Assembly (NCBI RefSeq): GCF_003609775.1
Contig: NZ_AP018049.1
Span: forward strand, 496,001-560,000
Length of the DNA: 64,000 nt
Origin: Prevotella melaninogenica
GTDB taxonomy: Bacteria; Bacteroidota; Bacteroidia; Bacteroidales; Bacteroidaceae
Reading direction: 5' to 3'
Shown here: positions 52,699-61,403 of the stretch, one piece after another
Layout: every line of letters starts with the position of its first letter
How positions within the stretch are numbered: the stretch's first letter is position 1
Made by a program: the position numbers and the translations under genes
The notes under the pieces: generated by a model
The model's database searches: none
What the model was told of the DNA's origin: nothing
The model's input: the letters and a program-made list of their open reading frames with translations, nothing else

Positions 52699-53967
52699 TT
52701 GAAAACAGAAAGAAAGATAACCCCATGGGCATGGATTCCTTCACTTTATTTTGCTGAAGGTCTGCCTTACATTGCCGTAACCGTATTATCTCTGCAGGTC
52801 TATATGCAAATGGGCTTGTCAGATGCTGAAGTAACCTTTTATACTTCATGGCTTTACCTCCCTTGGGTTATCAAACCTCTGTGGAGTCCATTTCTCGATT
52901 TGATTAAAACAAAGCGATGGTGGATCGTCATTATGCAGTTGCTTGTGGGTGCAGCTTTTGCAGGTGTAGCCTTTACGGTCAATACTTCGTTATGGCTTCA
53001 AGGAACAATCTGTTTCTTTTGGTTGCTGGCATTCAGTAGTGCGACACATGATGTTGGGGCTGATGGATTCTATATGATGGGACTTAATCAGCATGATCAA
53101 GCATTCTTTGTAGGTATTCGTTCAACCTTTTATCGTATATCAATGGTTGTTGGTAAGGGTGGACTGATTGCACTCGCTGGTTTTTTACATAAGAACTTCG
53201 ATATTCAGTGGGCTTGGTCGCTTGTGTTTTATGGTTTGATGGCTCTTTTTATGGGTCTCTCCCTTTATCATCGCTTTATTCTACCTCGCCCGTCCGAAGA
53301 CTCAGAGAGGAAACAGGTGTCAGCCAGTCAATTGCTTCGTAGTTTTGGAGAGACATTCATCTCTTTCTTCAAAAAGGAGCAGGCTTTAACAACGATTTGT
53401 TTCTTACTTCTCTTCCGTCTGCCAGAGGCTTTGATTATACCTATTTCTCAACTTTTCCTTCAAGCACCGAAAGGAAAGGGAGGATTGGCACTTTCAGAGA
53501 TAGAATATGGTACGGTGAATGGTGTGATAGGTGTTGCAGGCCTCTTGATAGGTGGAATTATAGGAGGAATGATGATTAGTCGTGATGGCTTAAAACGCTG
53601 GATATGGCCAATGACAGCAGCTATTACATTGCCTAATTTAGCATACGTCTATTTGGCTTATATGCTTCCTGATAACGTGATAGCGATTAGTGCAGCTGTA
53701 TTTATCGAGAATTTCGGTTATGGATTTGGTTTTAGTGCCTATATGCTCTTTATGATTTATTTTAGTCAGGGCGAACACAAGACCAGTCATTATGCCCTTT
53801 GTACGGGCTTTATGGCGTTATCAATGATGATTCCAGGATTGTTTGCTGGTGCATTGGCGCAGGCTGTGGGTTATAAATGGTTCTTTGTTATCGTGATGAT
53901 AGTTTGTATCTTCCCATTCTTAGTTGCCCATCGGCTTCGTATTGATGAAGACTTTGGGAAGAAGTAG
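52699..53967 (+). CDS. MFS permease (AmpG-like)
   Basis: A 422-residue membrane protein with about 12 transmembrane segments. It begins MKTERKITPWAWIPSLYFAEGLPY, then TSWLYLPWVIKPLWSPFLD, a pattern shared with AmpG/SLC33-type permeases that import muropeptides or move acetyl-CoA in other organisms. The only candidate start is TTG 52699, because a stop (TAA) lies two codons upstream in frame. The short Gly-rich loops near residues 275-295 (GVIGVAGLLIGGIIGGMM) are typical. A recycling role in cell-wall turnover is plausible; the substrate is not shown. Confidence 0.85.
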   Translation: MKTERKITPWAWIPSLYFAEGLPYIAVTVLSLQVYMQMGLSDAEVTFYTSWLYLPWVIKPLWSPFLDLIKTKRWWIVIMQLLVGAAFAGVAFTVNTSLWLQGTICFFWLLAFSSATHDVGADGFYMMGLNQHDQAFFVGIRSTFYRISMVVGKGGLIALAGFLHKNFDIQWAWSLVFYGLMALFMGLSLYHRFILPRPSEDSERKQVSASQLLRSFGETFISFFKKEQALTTICFLLLFRLPEALIIPISQLFLQAPKGKGGLALSEIEYGTVNGVIGVAGLLIGGIIGGMMISRDGLKRWIWPMTAAITLPNLAYVYLAYMLPDNVIAISAAVFIENFGYGFGFSAYMLFMIYFSQGEHKTSHYALCTGFMALSMMIPGLFAGALAQAVGYKWFFVIVMIVCIFPFLVAHRLRIDEDFGKK

Positions 53968-54012
53968 TCGATGGGTGCGCCTTGAAGAGAGAAGAAGGAA
54001 GAGAAGGGATGG

Positions 54013-54033
54013 CTACGAGGCAGTGCCTCGTAG
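54013..54033. repeat. 21-bp palindrome, copy 2 of 2
   Basis: Identical to 22790-22810: arms CTACGAGGCA and TGCCTCGTAG around a G, followed shortly by TGGGATAGA. It lies between the convergent MFS and mutY genes. Confidence 0.8.
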
Positions 54034-54072
54034 AAGCGGACCGTGGGATAGATGGCTGAAGGATGGCGGAAT

Positions 54073-55077
54073 TTAGACTGGAACAGCGTTCAGTAAAACC
54101 TCAATTAGCCGTGGTAAAGCATAGTTATCGAGATCTTGCTTTTCTATCCAGATGAAATCTGAGGGCAGTTGTGGGCGGTGCTTAGGCTGCCAAAGGTAAA
54201 TGTCTGCAAGGAGAATTTGATGGGTAAGAATGTGTTTTATTCCTTTTCGTAATAGTTGCGCTTCTGTTTTCCAGATAGAGTTTTTAGACGAAACAAGCTG
54301 TTCTGCTTGTGGAAATTCCCATAATCCTTGCCAAATATCACCTGCACCACGTTGATGGATAGCTATTTCTCCTTCATATTCAATATACAGATAGGTGAAA
54401 TGACGTTCTCGTTGTTTCACTTTCTTGCTTTTTACAGGCAGTTCATTAATACGTTGTTCGCGGAAAGCAACGCAGGTTTCGCACAGTGGACAAGTTGTAC
54501 AAGATGGAGAAGATGGTGTACATTGAATGGCACCAAAGTCCATTATGGCTTCGTTGTAATCAGCTGGTTCGCTTGTTGGTAAAAGAGATTGAGCAAGTGT
54601 TTGAAACTCCTTTTTCCCTTCGGTACTATCAATAGGAGTGTCGATGCCGTAATAGCGAGAGAGAACACGATAGACATTGCCGTCTACAACAGCTACAGGT
54701 TCGCCAAAAGCAATAGATGCAACGGCTGCAGCCGTATAATCGCCTACACCCTTTAGTGTCTTTAATTCCTTGAAGGTTTGTGGAAATGCCCCTAATTCAA
54801 CTATCTGTTGTGCAGCCGTATGGAGGTTTCTTGCACGAGAGTAATAGCCCAAGCCCTGCCAAGCCTTCAGCACCTCGTCTTCCGTGGCAGCAGCAAGGTC
54901 ATTTATCGTAGGCCATTGCGTCATGAAACGTTCCCAATAACTCATGCCCTGTGCGATACGTGTCTGTTGTAGAATGACCTCACTAAGCCAAATAGCGTAT
55001 GCGTCATTCGTCTCTCGCCAAGGTAGAGAACGTCCATTGTTTTTGAACCATTGAAGGAGTGTTGCTGCGAAATTCAT
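54073..55077 (-). CDS. mutY: A/G-specific adenine glycosylase
   Basis: A 334-residue DNA repair enzyme removing adenine opposite 8-oxoguanine. The catalytic Glu lies in SEVILQQTRI, the helix-hairpin-helix is LKGVGDYTAAAVASIA, the catalytic Asp is in VVDGNVYRVLSR, and the iron-sulfur site is C-x6-C-x2-C-x5-C (CTPSSPSCTTCPLCETC). The C-terminal NUDIX-like domain recognises 8-oxoG. It is on the minus strand, convergent with the MFS gene and divergent from the next lipoprotein. Confidence 0.96.
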   Translation of the reverse strand: MNFAATLLQWFKNNGRSLPWRETNDAYAIWLSEVILQQTRIAQGMSYWERFMTQWPTINDLAAATEDEVLKAWQGLGYYSRARNLHTAAQQIVELGAFPQTFKELKTLKGVGDYTAAAVASIAFGEPVAVVDGNVYRVLSRYYGIDTPIDSTEGKKEFQTLAQSLLPTSEPADYNEAIMDFGAIQCTPSSPSCTTCPLCETCVAFREQRINELPVKSKKVKQRERHFTYLYIEYEGEIAIHQRGAGDIWQGLWEFPQAEQLVSSKNSIWKTEAQLLRKGIKHILTHQILLADIYLWQPKHRPQLPSDFIWIEKQDLDNYALPRLIEVLLNAVPV

Positions 55078-55131
55078 GGAACAAAGGTAGTTAAAAAGTA
55101 GAAAAAGAATGAAAAGTAAACTGATGTTTTG

Positions 55132-55162
55132 TTGGTAAAGTCATTATTATTTCCTATTTTTG
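55132..55162 (+). promoter_or_regulatory. Promoter of the small lipoprotein gene
   Basis: TTG at 55132-55134, a 20-base spacer and TATTTTTG at 55155-55162. The ATG is at 55275, so the leader is about 105 bases. A TACCTTTG box on the other strand at 55082-55089 would place the mutY transcription start almost at its ATG. Confidence 0.65.
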
Positions 55163-55274
55163 CGACGACTATTACCCTTAAAAGGCGGAATTTGACATTA
55201 CTTTTATATAGTAAGATATTATAATTACAAGCCAAGAAAAGGGAGATTTATTGTAAAATTAGAAGTTATAAAAG

Positions 55275-55646
55275 ATGAGAAACAAGGTTAAGAAAATGCT
55301 TATGGGTTTTGCCCTCATTGTGGCAATGCTTTCGGTTAGCTCATGTGCAACACGTGAGTCAGCTATTAACGACTTAGAGAAATTTTCATACGAACTGCGT
55401 GATAACAGCCAGTACTATACTGCTAAGAAGTGGCGTAAAGCCGTTGATAAGTTCGGTAAGATACGTCGTGAAATTTCACGCCATGACTATACTATTGCAG
55501 AACGCCAACATATCGGTAGACTCGAAGGCGATTGCGCACGTTATATGGTACGAGGTGCGAAGGAGGGCGTGATGAATAGCGTCTTTGGTCTTGGTAGTGA
55601 GATACAAGGCATCTTAGATGCTTTTGGTGTTAAGCGTAAGGATTAA
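55275..55646 (+). CDS. Small lipoprotein, unknown function
   Basis: A 123-residue lipoprotein with lipobox VSSC (Cys at about residue 24, from MLSVSSCATRE). The mature part is helical and charged, with EKFSYELRDNSQYYTAKKWRKAVDKFGKIRREISRHDYTIAERQHIGRLEGDCARYMVRGAKE and a Gly-rich tail (GVMNSVFGLGSEIQGILDAFG) that may be amphipathic. I do not recognise the family. It is a single-gene unit between mutY (divergent) and the IMP cyclohydrolase gene, with its own promoter and terminator. Confidence 0.8.
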   Translation: MRNKVKKMLMGFALIVAMLSVSSCATRESAINDLEKFSYELRDNSQYYTAKKWRKAVDKFGKIRREISRHDYTIAERQHIGRLEGDCARYMVRGAKEGVMNSVFGLGSEIQGILDAFGVKRKD

Positions 55647-55725
55647 GCTAAATAATGCCTTTGATAGGCACAATGGAAACAACCTTCAGTTCTAAGAAAG
55701 CAGAACTTGAAGCAGACATAATAAA

Positions 55726-55786
55726 ACAAAAGGTTGCAGCTTATTAGACTTTAAGCAAATAGTTGGCAACCTTTTGTTTTTTTTTG
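55726..55786 (+). terminator. Terminator of the small lipoprotein gene
   Basis: ACAAAAGGTTGC (55726-55737) pairs perfectly with GCAACCTTTTGT (55766-55777), followed by eight T. Confidence 0.92.
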
Positions 55787-55795
55787 ATTTAAAAT

Positions 55796-55826
55796 ATTGT
55801 TTAGTCGCTTATAATTAGTAACTTTG
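55796..55826 (+). promoter_or_regulatory. Promoter of the IMP cyclohydrolase and mre genes
   Basis: ATTG at 55796-55799, a 19-base spacer and TAACTTTG at 55819-55826, 27 bases before the ATG. Confidence 0.75.
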
Positions 55827-55853
55827 CAAATCAAATCCATAAAATGTTTTACA

Positions 55854-56450
55854 ATGGCTGGTAAAAAACAAATTAAGACTGCTCTTATTTCGGTCTTTCA
55901 CAAAGATGGACTTGAGGATTTGCTCAAGAAGTTAGACGAAGAAGGTGTGAAATTCCTCAGCACAGGTGGTACACAGGAATTCATTGAATCATTAGGTTAT
56001 GAATGTCAAAAGGTAGAGGATGTTACATCTTACCCTTCAATTCTCGGTGGTCGTGTGAAGACACTTCATCCAAAGGTTTTTGGAGGTATTCTTTCTCGTC
56101 GTGAGAACGAAGGTGATCAGGCACAGATGAAAGAATATGAGATTCCATTTATCGACCTTGTTATCGTCGACCTATATCCTTTCGAGCAGACCGTTGCAAG
56201 TGGTGCCAGCGCAGAAGATATTATTGAGAAGATTGATATAGGCGGTATCTCACTGATACGTGCAGGAGCAAAGAATTTCAAGGACGTTGTCATCGTACCA
56301 AGTAAGGCAGAGTATCCAGTGTTGCTCCAGATTCTCAATACCAATGGCGCACAGACAGATATTGAAGATCGTAAGATGTTCGCAGAACGTGCTTTCGGTG
56401 TTAGTAGCCACTACGACACAGCTATCCATAGTTGGTTCACAACTGAATAA
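55854..56450 (+). CDS. purH: Stand-alone IMP cyclohydrolase (N-terminal half of PurH)
   Basis: A 198-residue protein equal to the MGS-like IMP cyclohydrolase domain of PurH, which closes FAICAR to IMP. Visible motifs are KTALISVFHKDGLEDLL, FLSTGGTQEFI, VTSYPSILGGRVKTLHPKVFGGIL and DIGGISLIRAGAKNF. The formyltransferase half is missing after VSSHYDTAIHSWF; the frame stops and mreB begins 46 bases later, with no remnant between. The ATG at 55854 is the family start (an upstream TTG in frame at 55824 is ignored). The partner activity is encoded at 28228-29409. Confidence 0.93.
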   Translation: MAGKKQIKTALISVFHKDGLEDLLKKLDEEGVKFLSTGGTQEFIESLGYECQKVEDVTSYPSILGGRVKTLHPKVFGGILSRRENEGDQAQMKEYEIPFIDLVIVDLYPFEQTVASGASAEDIIEKIDIGGISLIRAGAKNFKDVVIVPSKAEYPVLLQILNTNGAQTDIEDRKMFAERAFGVSSHYDTAIHSWFTTE

Positions 56451-56496
56451 GCACACTTAAGTTAAGAATATACATTTATAAAATACACATATATTA

Positions 56497-57519
56497 ATGG
56501 GATTATTTTCATTTATCCAGGAAATTGCTATGGACCTGGGAACGGCAAATACAATTATTATCAGCGATGATAAAATTGTTGTCGATGAGCCATCAGTAGT
56601 AGCACTGGATCGTCGCACAGATAAGATGATTGCTGTAGGTGGTGATGCAAAGATGATGTACGAGAAGGAACATCCCAATATTCGTACAATCCGCCCTTTG
56701 CGTGATGGTGTTATTGCCGACTTTACAGCTTGTGAGCAGATGATGCGTGGACTTATCAAGATGGTTCACAGCGGTAATCGTTTCTTCTCACCTTCATTGC
56801 GTATGGTAATTGGTGTTCCATCAGGTTCTACTGAGGTTGAGCTTCGTGCCGTTCGTGACTCAGCAGAACACGCTGATGGTCGTGATGTTTACCTTATCTT
56901 TGAACCAATGGCAGCAGCTCTTGGTATGGGTCTTGATGTAGAGGCTCCAGAAGGTAATATGATTGTTGATATTGGTGGTGGTAGCACTGAGATTGCAGTT
57001 ATTTCTTTGGGTGGTATCGTATGTAATAACTCTATCCGTGTAGCAGGTGATGACCTCACTGCGGACATTCAGGAGTATATGAGCCGTCAGCATAATGTAA
57101 AGGTCAGTGAGCGTATGGCAGAGCGTATCAAGCTTCACGTAGGTTCAGCTTTGACAGACCTTGGTGATGAAGCACCAGAGGACTATATTGTACACGGCCC
57201 TAACCGTATCACAGCTCTTCCTATGGAGGTGCCTGTATGCTATCAGGAGATTGCTCATTGTCTTGATAAAACAGTCGCAAAGATTGAGAATGCCGTGCTG
57301 TCTGCATTAGAGAATACCCCACCTGAGCTTTATGCAGATATCGTAAAGAATGGTATTTACCTCAGTGGTGGTGGTGCTTTGCTTCGTGGTATCGACAAAC
57401 GTCTGACTGATAAGATTAATATTCCATTCCATATTGCTGAAGACCCATTGCACAGTGTGGCTAAGGGTGCAGGCATTGCATTGAAGAACGTAGACCGTTT
57501 CTCGTTCTTGATGAGATAA
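56497..57519 (+). CDS. mreB: Rod-shape determining protein MreB
   Basis: A 340-residue actin homologue. The phosphate-binding signatures are MDLGTANTIIISDDK near the start and GNMIVDIGGGSTEIAVISLGG, with LSGGGALLRGID in the C-terminal part. MreB filaments position the elongation machinery (MreC, MreD, PBP2, RodA), whose genes follow in order. Preceded by the IMP cyclohydrolase gene with no terminator between, so it may share its promoter. Confidence 0.97.
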   Translation: MGLFSFIQEIAMDLGTANTIIISDDKIVVDEPSVVALDRRTDKMIAVGGDAKMMYEKEHPNIRTIRPLRDGVIADFTACEQMMRGLIKMVHSGNRFFSPSLRMVIGVPSGSTEVELRAVRDSAEHADGRDVYLIFEPMAAALGMGLDVEAPEGNMIVDIGGGSTEIAVISLGGIVCNNSIRVAGDDLTADIQEYMSRQHNVKVSERMAERIKLHVGSALTDLGDEAPEDYIVHGPNRITALPMEVPVCYQEIAHCLDKTVAKIENAVLSALENTPPELYADIVKNGIYLSGGGALLRGIDKRLTDKINIPFHIAEDPLHSVAKGAGIALKNVDRFSFLMR

Positions 57520-57531
57520 CAATTAACGTTC

Positions 57532-58416
57532 ATGCACAATCTGACTGAGTTCCTTGCTAAGTACAAGCATTGGTTCTTGTTCGTTGCCCTGGAAGTCTTG
57601 AGTATGGTTCTTTTGTTCCGATTCAATGACTATCAGGGCAGTGTGTGGTTCACGTCAGCGAATTACGTGGCAGGTTTGGTCTATGAAGGAAGCTCAAAGA
57701 TTACCTCTTATCTAACGATGGGTGAGGTGAATGAGGCTTTGACCAAACGCAATCTTGAACTGGAGCGTCAGGTGAAGGAGTTATCAGCTCAGCTGTATGA
57801 TAAGACAAAGGATTCAACTTTCCTACATAAGGGACAGTATCGTTTCCTTTCAAAGTTCCGATTGATACAAGCTAAGGTTGTAGCCAATTCGTTAGATAAA
57901 CCTAATAACTTTATCACCATAAACAAGGGAACATGGGATGGTGTACATAAAGATATGGGTGTTGCCTGTGGTAATGGTGTTGTGGGTATTGTCTATATGG
58001 CGGGTATTCATTATGCTGTTGTAATCCCAGTACTAAATTCAAAGTCGAATATTAGTTGTTCTATTCAGGGACGCGACTACTTCGGATATCTTCATTGGAA
58101 TGGTGGTGCGCGTGATGTAGCTTACTTGGATGACGTTCCTCGTCATGCTAAGTTTAAGTTAGGGGATCGTGTCGTAACGAGTGGATATTCTTCTGTATTT
58201 CCAGCTGGTGTGTTGGTAGGTAAGATTAAGCATGTCTATAATTCGGAAGATGGACTCTCTTATCGCCTTCAGATTCAGCTGTCAACTGATTTTGGCAATC
58301 TTCGTGATGTCTGTGTGATTGATGATGCCTCTATACGAGATCAACGTCAAGTTATTAAGGCAGCACAAGATTCTATCAAACCTCTTGAGAGTCAGATAGG
58401 GAATAGGGTACAGTAA
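57532..58416 (+). CDS. mreC: Rod-shape determining protein MreC
   Basis: A 294-residue protein with a cytoplasmic start, a transmembrane segment at about 14-32, a coiled coil (about 60-95: EVNEALTKRNLELERQVKELSAQL) and the beta-barrel MreC domain (about 105-270, including FITINKGTWDGVHKDMGVACGNGVVGIV and GDRVVTSGYSSVFPAGVLVGKI). MreC bridges MreB with PBP2. Starts 12 bases after mreB. Confidence 0.95.
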   Translation: MHNLTEFLAKYKHWFLFVALEVLSMVLLFRFNDYQGSVWFTSANYVAGLVYEGSSKITSYLTMGEVNEALTKRNLELERQVKELSAQLYDKTKDSTFLHKGQYRFLSKFRLIQAKVVANSLDKPNNFITINKGTWDGVHKDMGVACGNGVVGIVYMAGIHYAVVIPVLNSKSNISCSIQGRDYFGYLHWNGGARDVAYLDDVPRHAKFKLGDRVVTSGYSSVFPAGVLVGKIKHVYNSEDGLSYRLQIQLSTDFGNLRDVCVIDDASIRDQRQVIKAAQDSIKPLESQIGNRVQ

Positions 58417-58532
58417 GTAAACTGTTTACCTGTATAATTAAGTTTGATGGGAGGTAGGATAACCGCACCTTGTAGTTTAATTCTTACTTTGGTGTGAACC
58501 ACTTATCCCCCTTTGATTTACGAATAGAAAGA

Positions 58533-59033
58533 ATGAATATAGATTTCCTAAAACGTTTGCTTTGGTTTGCTGTATTGACAGTGACTCAGGTGTTTGTACT
58601 TAATCACATTCATCTGTTTGCTGTTGCCACGCCATTGCTTTATATCTATTTTATTCTTCTGTTTCCTCGTAATTATCCTCAGTGGGCTATTCTCTTATGG
58701 GCGTTTTTAATGGGTCTAACGATTGATACCTTCTCAAATACGCCAGGTGTAGCTGCTGGTTCATTGACTTTAATAGCCGCCTTACAGCCTTATGTATTGC
58801 AGCTATTCATTCCTCGTGATAGTAGTGAGAATTTCCAAGCAGGTATGGATACGCTTGGCATACCGCAATATACGTGGTATGTGGCTATTCTTACCTTGAT
58901 ATACAGTGTGGCCTTCTTCTCTTTAGAGATGTTCAGTTTCTTTAATGTGATTGAATGGTTGCAGTGTATTGGAGGTAGTTCATTGCTCACGCTTATTCTT
59001 ATTCTTGTTGTTGAGAACGTAAGGAGGCGATAA
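58533..59033 (+). CDS. mreD: Rod-shape determining protein MreD
   Basis: A 166-residue membrane protein with about five transmembrane segments (for example VLNHIHLFAVATPLLYIYFILLFPRNYPQWAILLWAFLMGLTIDTFSNTPG). The conserved MreD pattern of Asp/Gly in the middle loops fits. The ATG at 58533 is preferred over a longer in-frame start at 58494 because it opens directly into the first hydrophobic segment. Three bases separate it from mrdA. Confidence 0.92.
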   Translation: MNIDFLKRLLWFAVLTVTQVFVLNHIHLFAVATPLLYIYFILLFPRNYPQWAILLWAFLMGLTIDTFSNTPGVAAGSLTLIAALQPYVLQLFIPRDSSENFQAGMDTLGIPQYTWYVAILTLIYSVAFFSLEMFSFFNVIEWLQCIGGSSLLTLILILVVENVRRR

Positions 59034-59036
59034 GAA

Positions 59037-61403
59037 ATGAAGAATTACGATTTAGAGAAACGTCGCCTCGTGCTTAGTGCAGTTGCAATAGGCATCGTGG
59101 TGATATATATTATACGACTTTTTGCTCTTCAGATAGCCAGTGACGACTATCGGAAGAGTGCTGACTCTAATGCTTTTTTAAAGAAGATAGAGTTCCCTTC
59201 ACGTGGTTCTATCACTGATAGGAATGGTAAGCTGCTGGTTTATAATCAGCCAGCTTATGACATCATGGTAGTAACCAACGAGATGAGAGGGCATCTTGAT
59301 ACGCTTGAGTTTTGTAAGGCACTGAACATAACTAAGGCTGATTTTAACAACCGAATGGCTAATCTCAAGGATAGGAGTAAGAACCCGGGTTACTCTCGAT
59401 TCACACAACAATTGTTCTTGAGTCAGTTGAGCGATAAAGACTTTAGTGCTTTTCAGGAGAAACTCTATCGTTTTCCAGGCTTTTATATTCAGAAACGTAG
59501 TGTTCGTCAGTATCAGCGAGCTATCGCTGCACATGTCCTTGGTGATGTTGCCGAGGTAAGTCAGGGGGATATTGAAGAAGATGAATACTATCAGCCAGGC
59601 GATTATATCGGTAAGATGGGTGTTGAGCGTGAGTATGAAAAAGACTTACGTGGAGTAAAGGGGGTACAGATTCTTTTACGTGATGCCCACGGACAGATAC
59701 AAGGTCGTTATCAGGATGGTAAGTATGACCAACGTCCACATCCTGGACGTGATATCCAACTTGGTCTTGATGCAGAACTTCAGGCACTTGGTGAACGCCT
59801 AATGGAAGGTAAATTAGGTGCTGTTGTGGCAATCGAACCAAAGACTGGACAAATCTTAGCAATGGTTTCCGCACCGACTTTCGACCCTCGTTCGATGATA
59901 GGTAAACTGCGTGGTAAGCATCAGCATGAGATGACACTCGATCCTGCAAAGCCTTTGCTCAATCGTGCTATTATGGGACAGTATCCTCCTGGTTCAACGT
60001 TTAAGACAGGACAGGCTGTTACCTATTATTCAGAAGGAATTGTAAACGATTCTACTCGTTATCCATGCCATCATGGATTTAACTTTAAGGGTCTTCATGT
60101 CGGTTGTCATGCACATGCATCTCCTATCTCATTAGTACCTTCAATTAGTACCTCTTGTAATAGTTATTACTGTTGGGGACTATATCAGATGCTCTCTAAT
60201 CGTAAAAAGTATAAGTCTTTAGAGGATGCTATGAATGTGTGGCGCGATTACATGGTATCAATGGGATTCGGTTACAAGTTAGGTATTGATCTACCTGGAG
60301 AGAAGCGAGGCATGATTCCAAATGCTAAGTTCTACGACAATGCTTTTAAGACGTGGAATCCGCTTTCAGTCATTTCAATTTCTATTGGACAGGGTGAGGT
60401 CAACCTTACTCCATTGCAGATTGCCAACCTTGGTGCAACGATTGCCAATCGTGGTTACTACATTACACCGCATGTTGTACGTAGTATTCAAGGAAAGAAG
60501 CTTGATAAGAAGTATTTGGAGAAGCACCATACAAAGGGTAGTCTGAGGTCTTATCAGGAAGTAATTGCGGGTATGGTTTCATCAGTACGTGGCGGAACTT
60601 GCGCGCGTGCAGTCCATCCAGGTTACTCATTAGCTGGTAAGACGGGTACAGCTCAGAACCGTGGTAAGGACCACTCTGTGTTCATGGGCTTTGCACCTGT
60701 TGATACGCCAAAGATTGCTATTGCTGTTTATGTCGAGAATGGTGGCTTTGGTGCTGACTTTGGTGTGCCAATCGGTTCGCTGATGATAGAGCAATATATC
60801 AATGGTAAGCTTACGCCTGGCGATGAAGCTCGTGCAACTGCGCTGCAGAATCGCCATATCTCATATTCTTTCAAGCGTCCTTTGTCACGTGCTGACTCTC
60901 TTCGTCTCGACTCTATTAAGCGTGTAAATACTATTAGAGATTCGCTGAAGAAGGTAAAGGAAAAGCAAGACTTAGCAGAAGCCGTAAGGATAAAAGAGGC
61001 ACAGGCAAGGAAGGATGCTGAAGAAAAGGAAAAGAAGAAGCAACCACAGAACGAACCTGCTATTCGTGTAGAGCCAGAAACAAAGGTTAAGACGGAGAAA
61101 AAAGACAAGGACAAGGGAGGCGATAAGAAGGAAAAAGAGAAAGAAAAGAATAAAGATACACGAAAGGAAAATAAAGATAAGCCTAAGGTTAGTGATAAAC
61201 CAAAGGAGCAACCCAAAGATAAACCGAAAGAACAACCTAAGGTAAAGCCTAAAGAACAGGTAAAAGAAAAGCCCAAGGAGCAGCCTAAGGCTAAACCGAA
61301 GGAGCAAGTAAAAAATAAACCAAAGGAACAACCAAAAGCGAATTCTAAGGTTCAATCCAAAGATAAACAAAAAAGCAAGGAGAACGTAAACCGTGCCAAG
61401 TAA
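59037..61403 (+). CDS. mrdA: Penicillin-binding protein 2 with long Lys/Pro-rich tail
   Basis: A 788-residue transpeptidase for cell elongation. Features are a transmembrane anchor (about 15-32), the pedestal (FPSRGSITDRNGKLLVYNQPAYD), the active-site SxxK as STFK with Ser320, SxN as SCN (373-375) and KTGT at 535-538. After about residue 615 the chain leaves the catalytic domain and from about 655 becomes a Lys/Pro/Glu/Gln-rich tail with repeated KPKEQPK units. The last 11 bases overlap the rodA start. Confidence 0.95.
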   Translation: MKNYDLEKRRLVLSAVAIGIVVIYIIRLFALQIASDDYRKSADSNAFLKKIEFPSRGSITDRNGKLLVYNQPAYDIMVVTNEMRGHLDTLEFCKALNITKADFNNRMANLKDRSKNPGYSRFTQQLFLSQLSDKDFSAFQEKLYRFPGFYIQKRSVRQYQRAIAAHVLGDVAEVSQGDIEEDEYYQPGDYIGKMGVEREYEKDLRGVKGVQILLRDAHGQIQGRYQDGKYDQRPHPGRDIQLGLDAELQALGERLMEGKLGAVVAIEPKTGQILAMVSAPTFDPRSMIGKLRGKHQHEMTLDPAKPLLNRAIMGQYPPGSTFKTGQAVTYYSEGIVNDSTRYPCHHGFNFKGLHVGCHAHASPISLVPSISTSCNSYYCWGLYQMLSNRKKYKSLEDAMNVWRDYMVSMGFGYKLGIDLPGEKRGMIPNAKFYDNAFKTWNPLSVISISIGQGEVNLTPLQIANLGATIANRGYYITPHVVRSIQGKKLDKKYLEKHHTKGSLRSYQEVIAGMVSSVRGGTCARAVHPGYSLAGKTGTAQNRGKDHSVFMGFAPVDTPKIAIAVYVENGGFGADFGVPIGSLMIEQYINGKLTPGDEARATALQNRHISYSFKRPLSRADSLRLDSIKRVNTIRDSLKKVKEKQDLAEAVRIKEAQARKDAEEKEKKKQPQNEPAIRVEPETKVKTEKKDKDKGGDKKEKEKEKNKDTRKENKDKPKVSDKPKEQPKDKPKEQPKVKPKEQVKEKPKEQPKAKPKEQVKNKPKEQPKANSKVQSKDKQKSKENVNRAK

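Noticed and set aside
56451..56496. Remnant of the missing PurH formyltransferase half between the IMP cyclohydrolase and mreB
   Set aside because: Only 46 AT-rich bases separate the genes and they do not translate into any part of the formyltransferase.
60728..61276. 182-codon minus-strand frame (and a 132-codon one) opposite the PBP2 tail
   Set aside because: The Phe/Ser/Leu/Gly repeats are the mirror of the Lys/Pro/Glu repeats of PBP2 and carry no independent signal.
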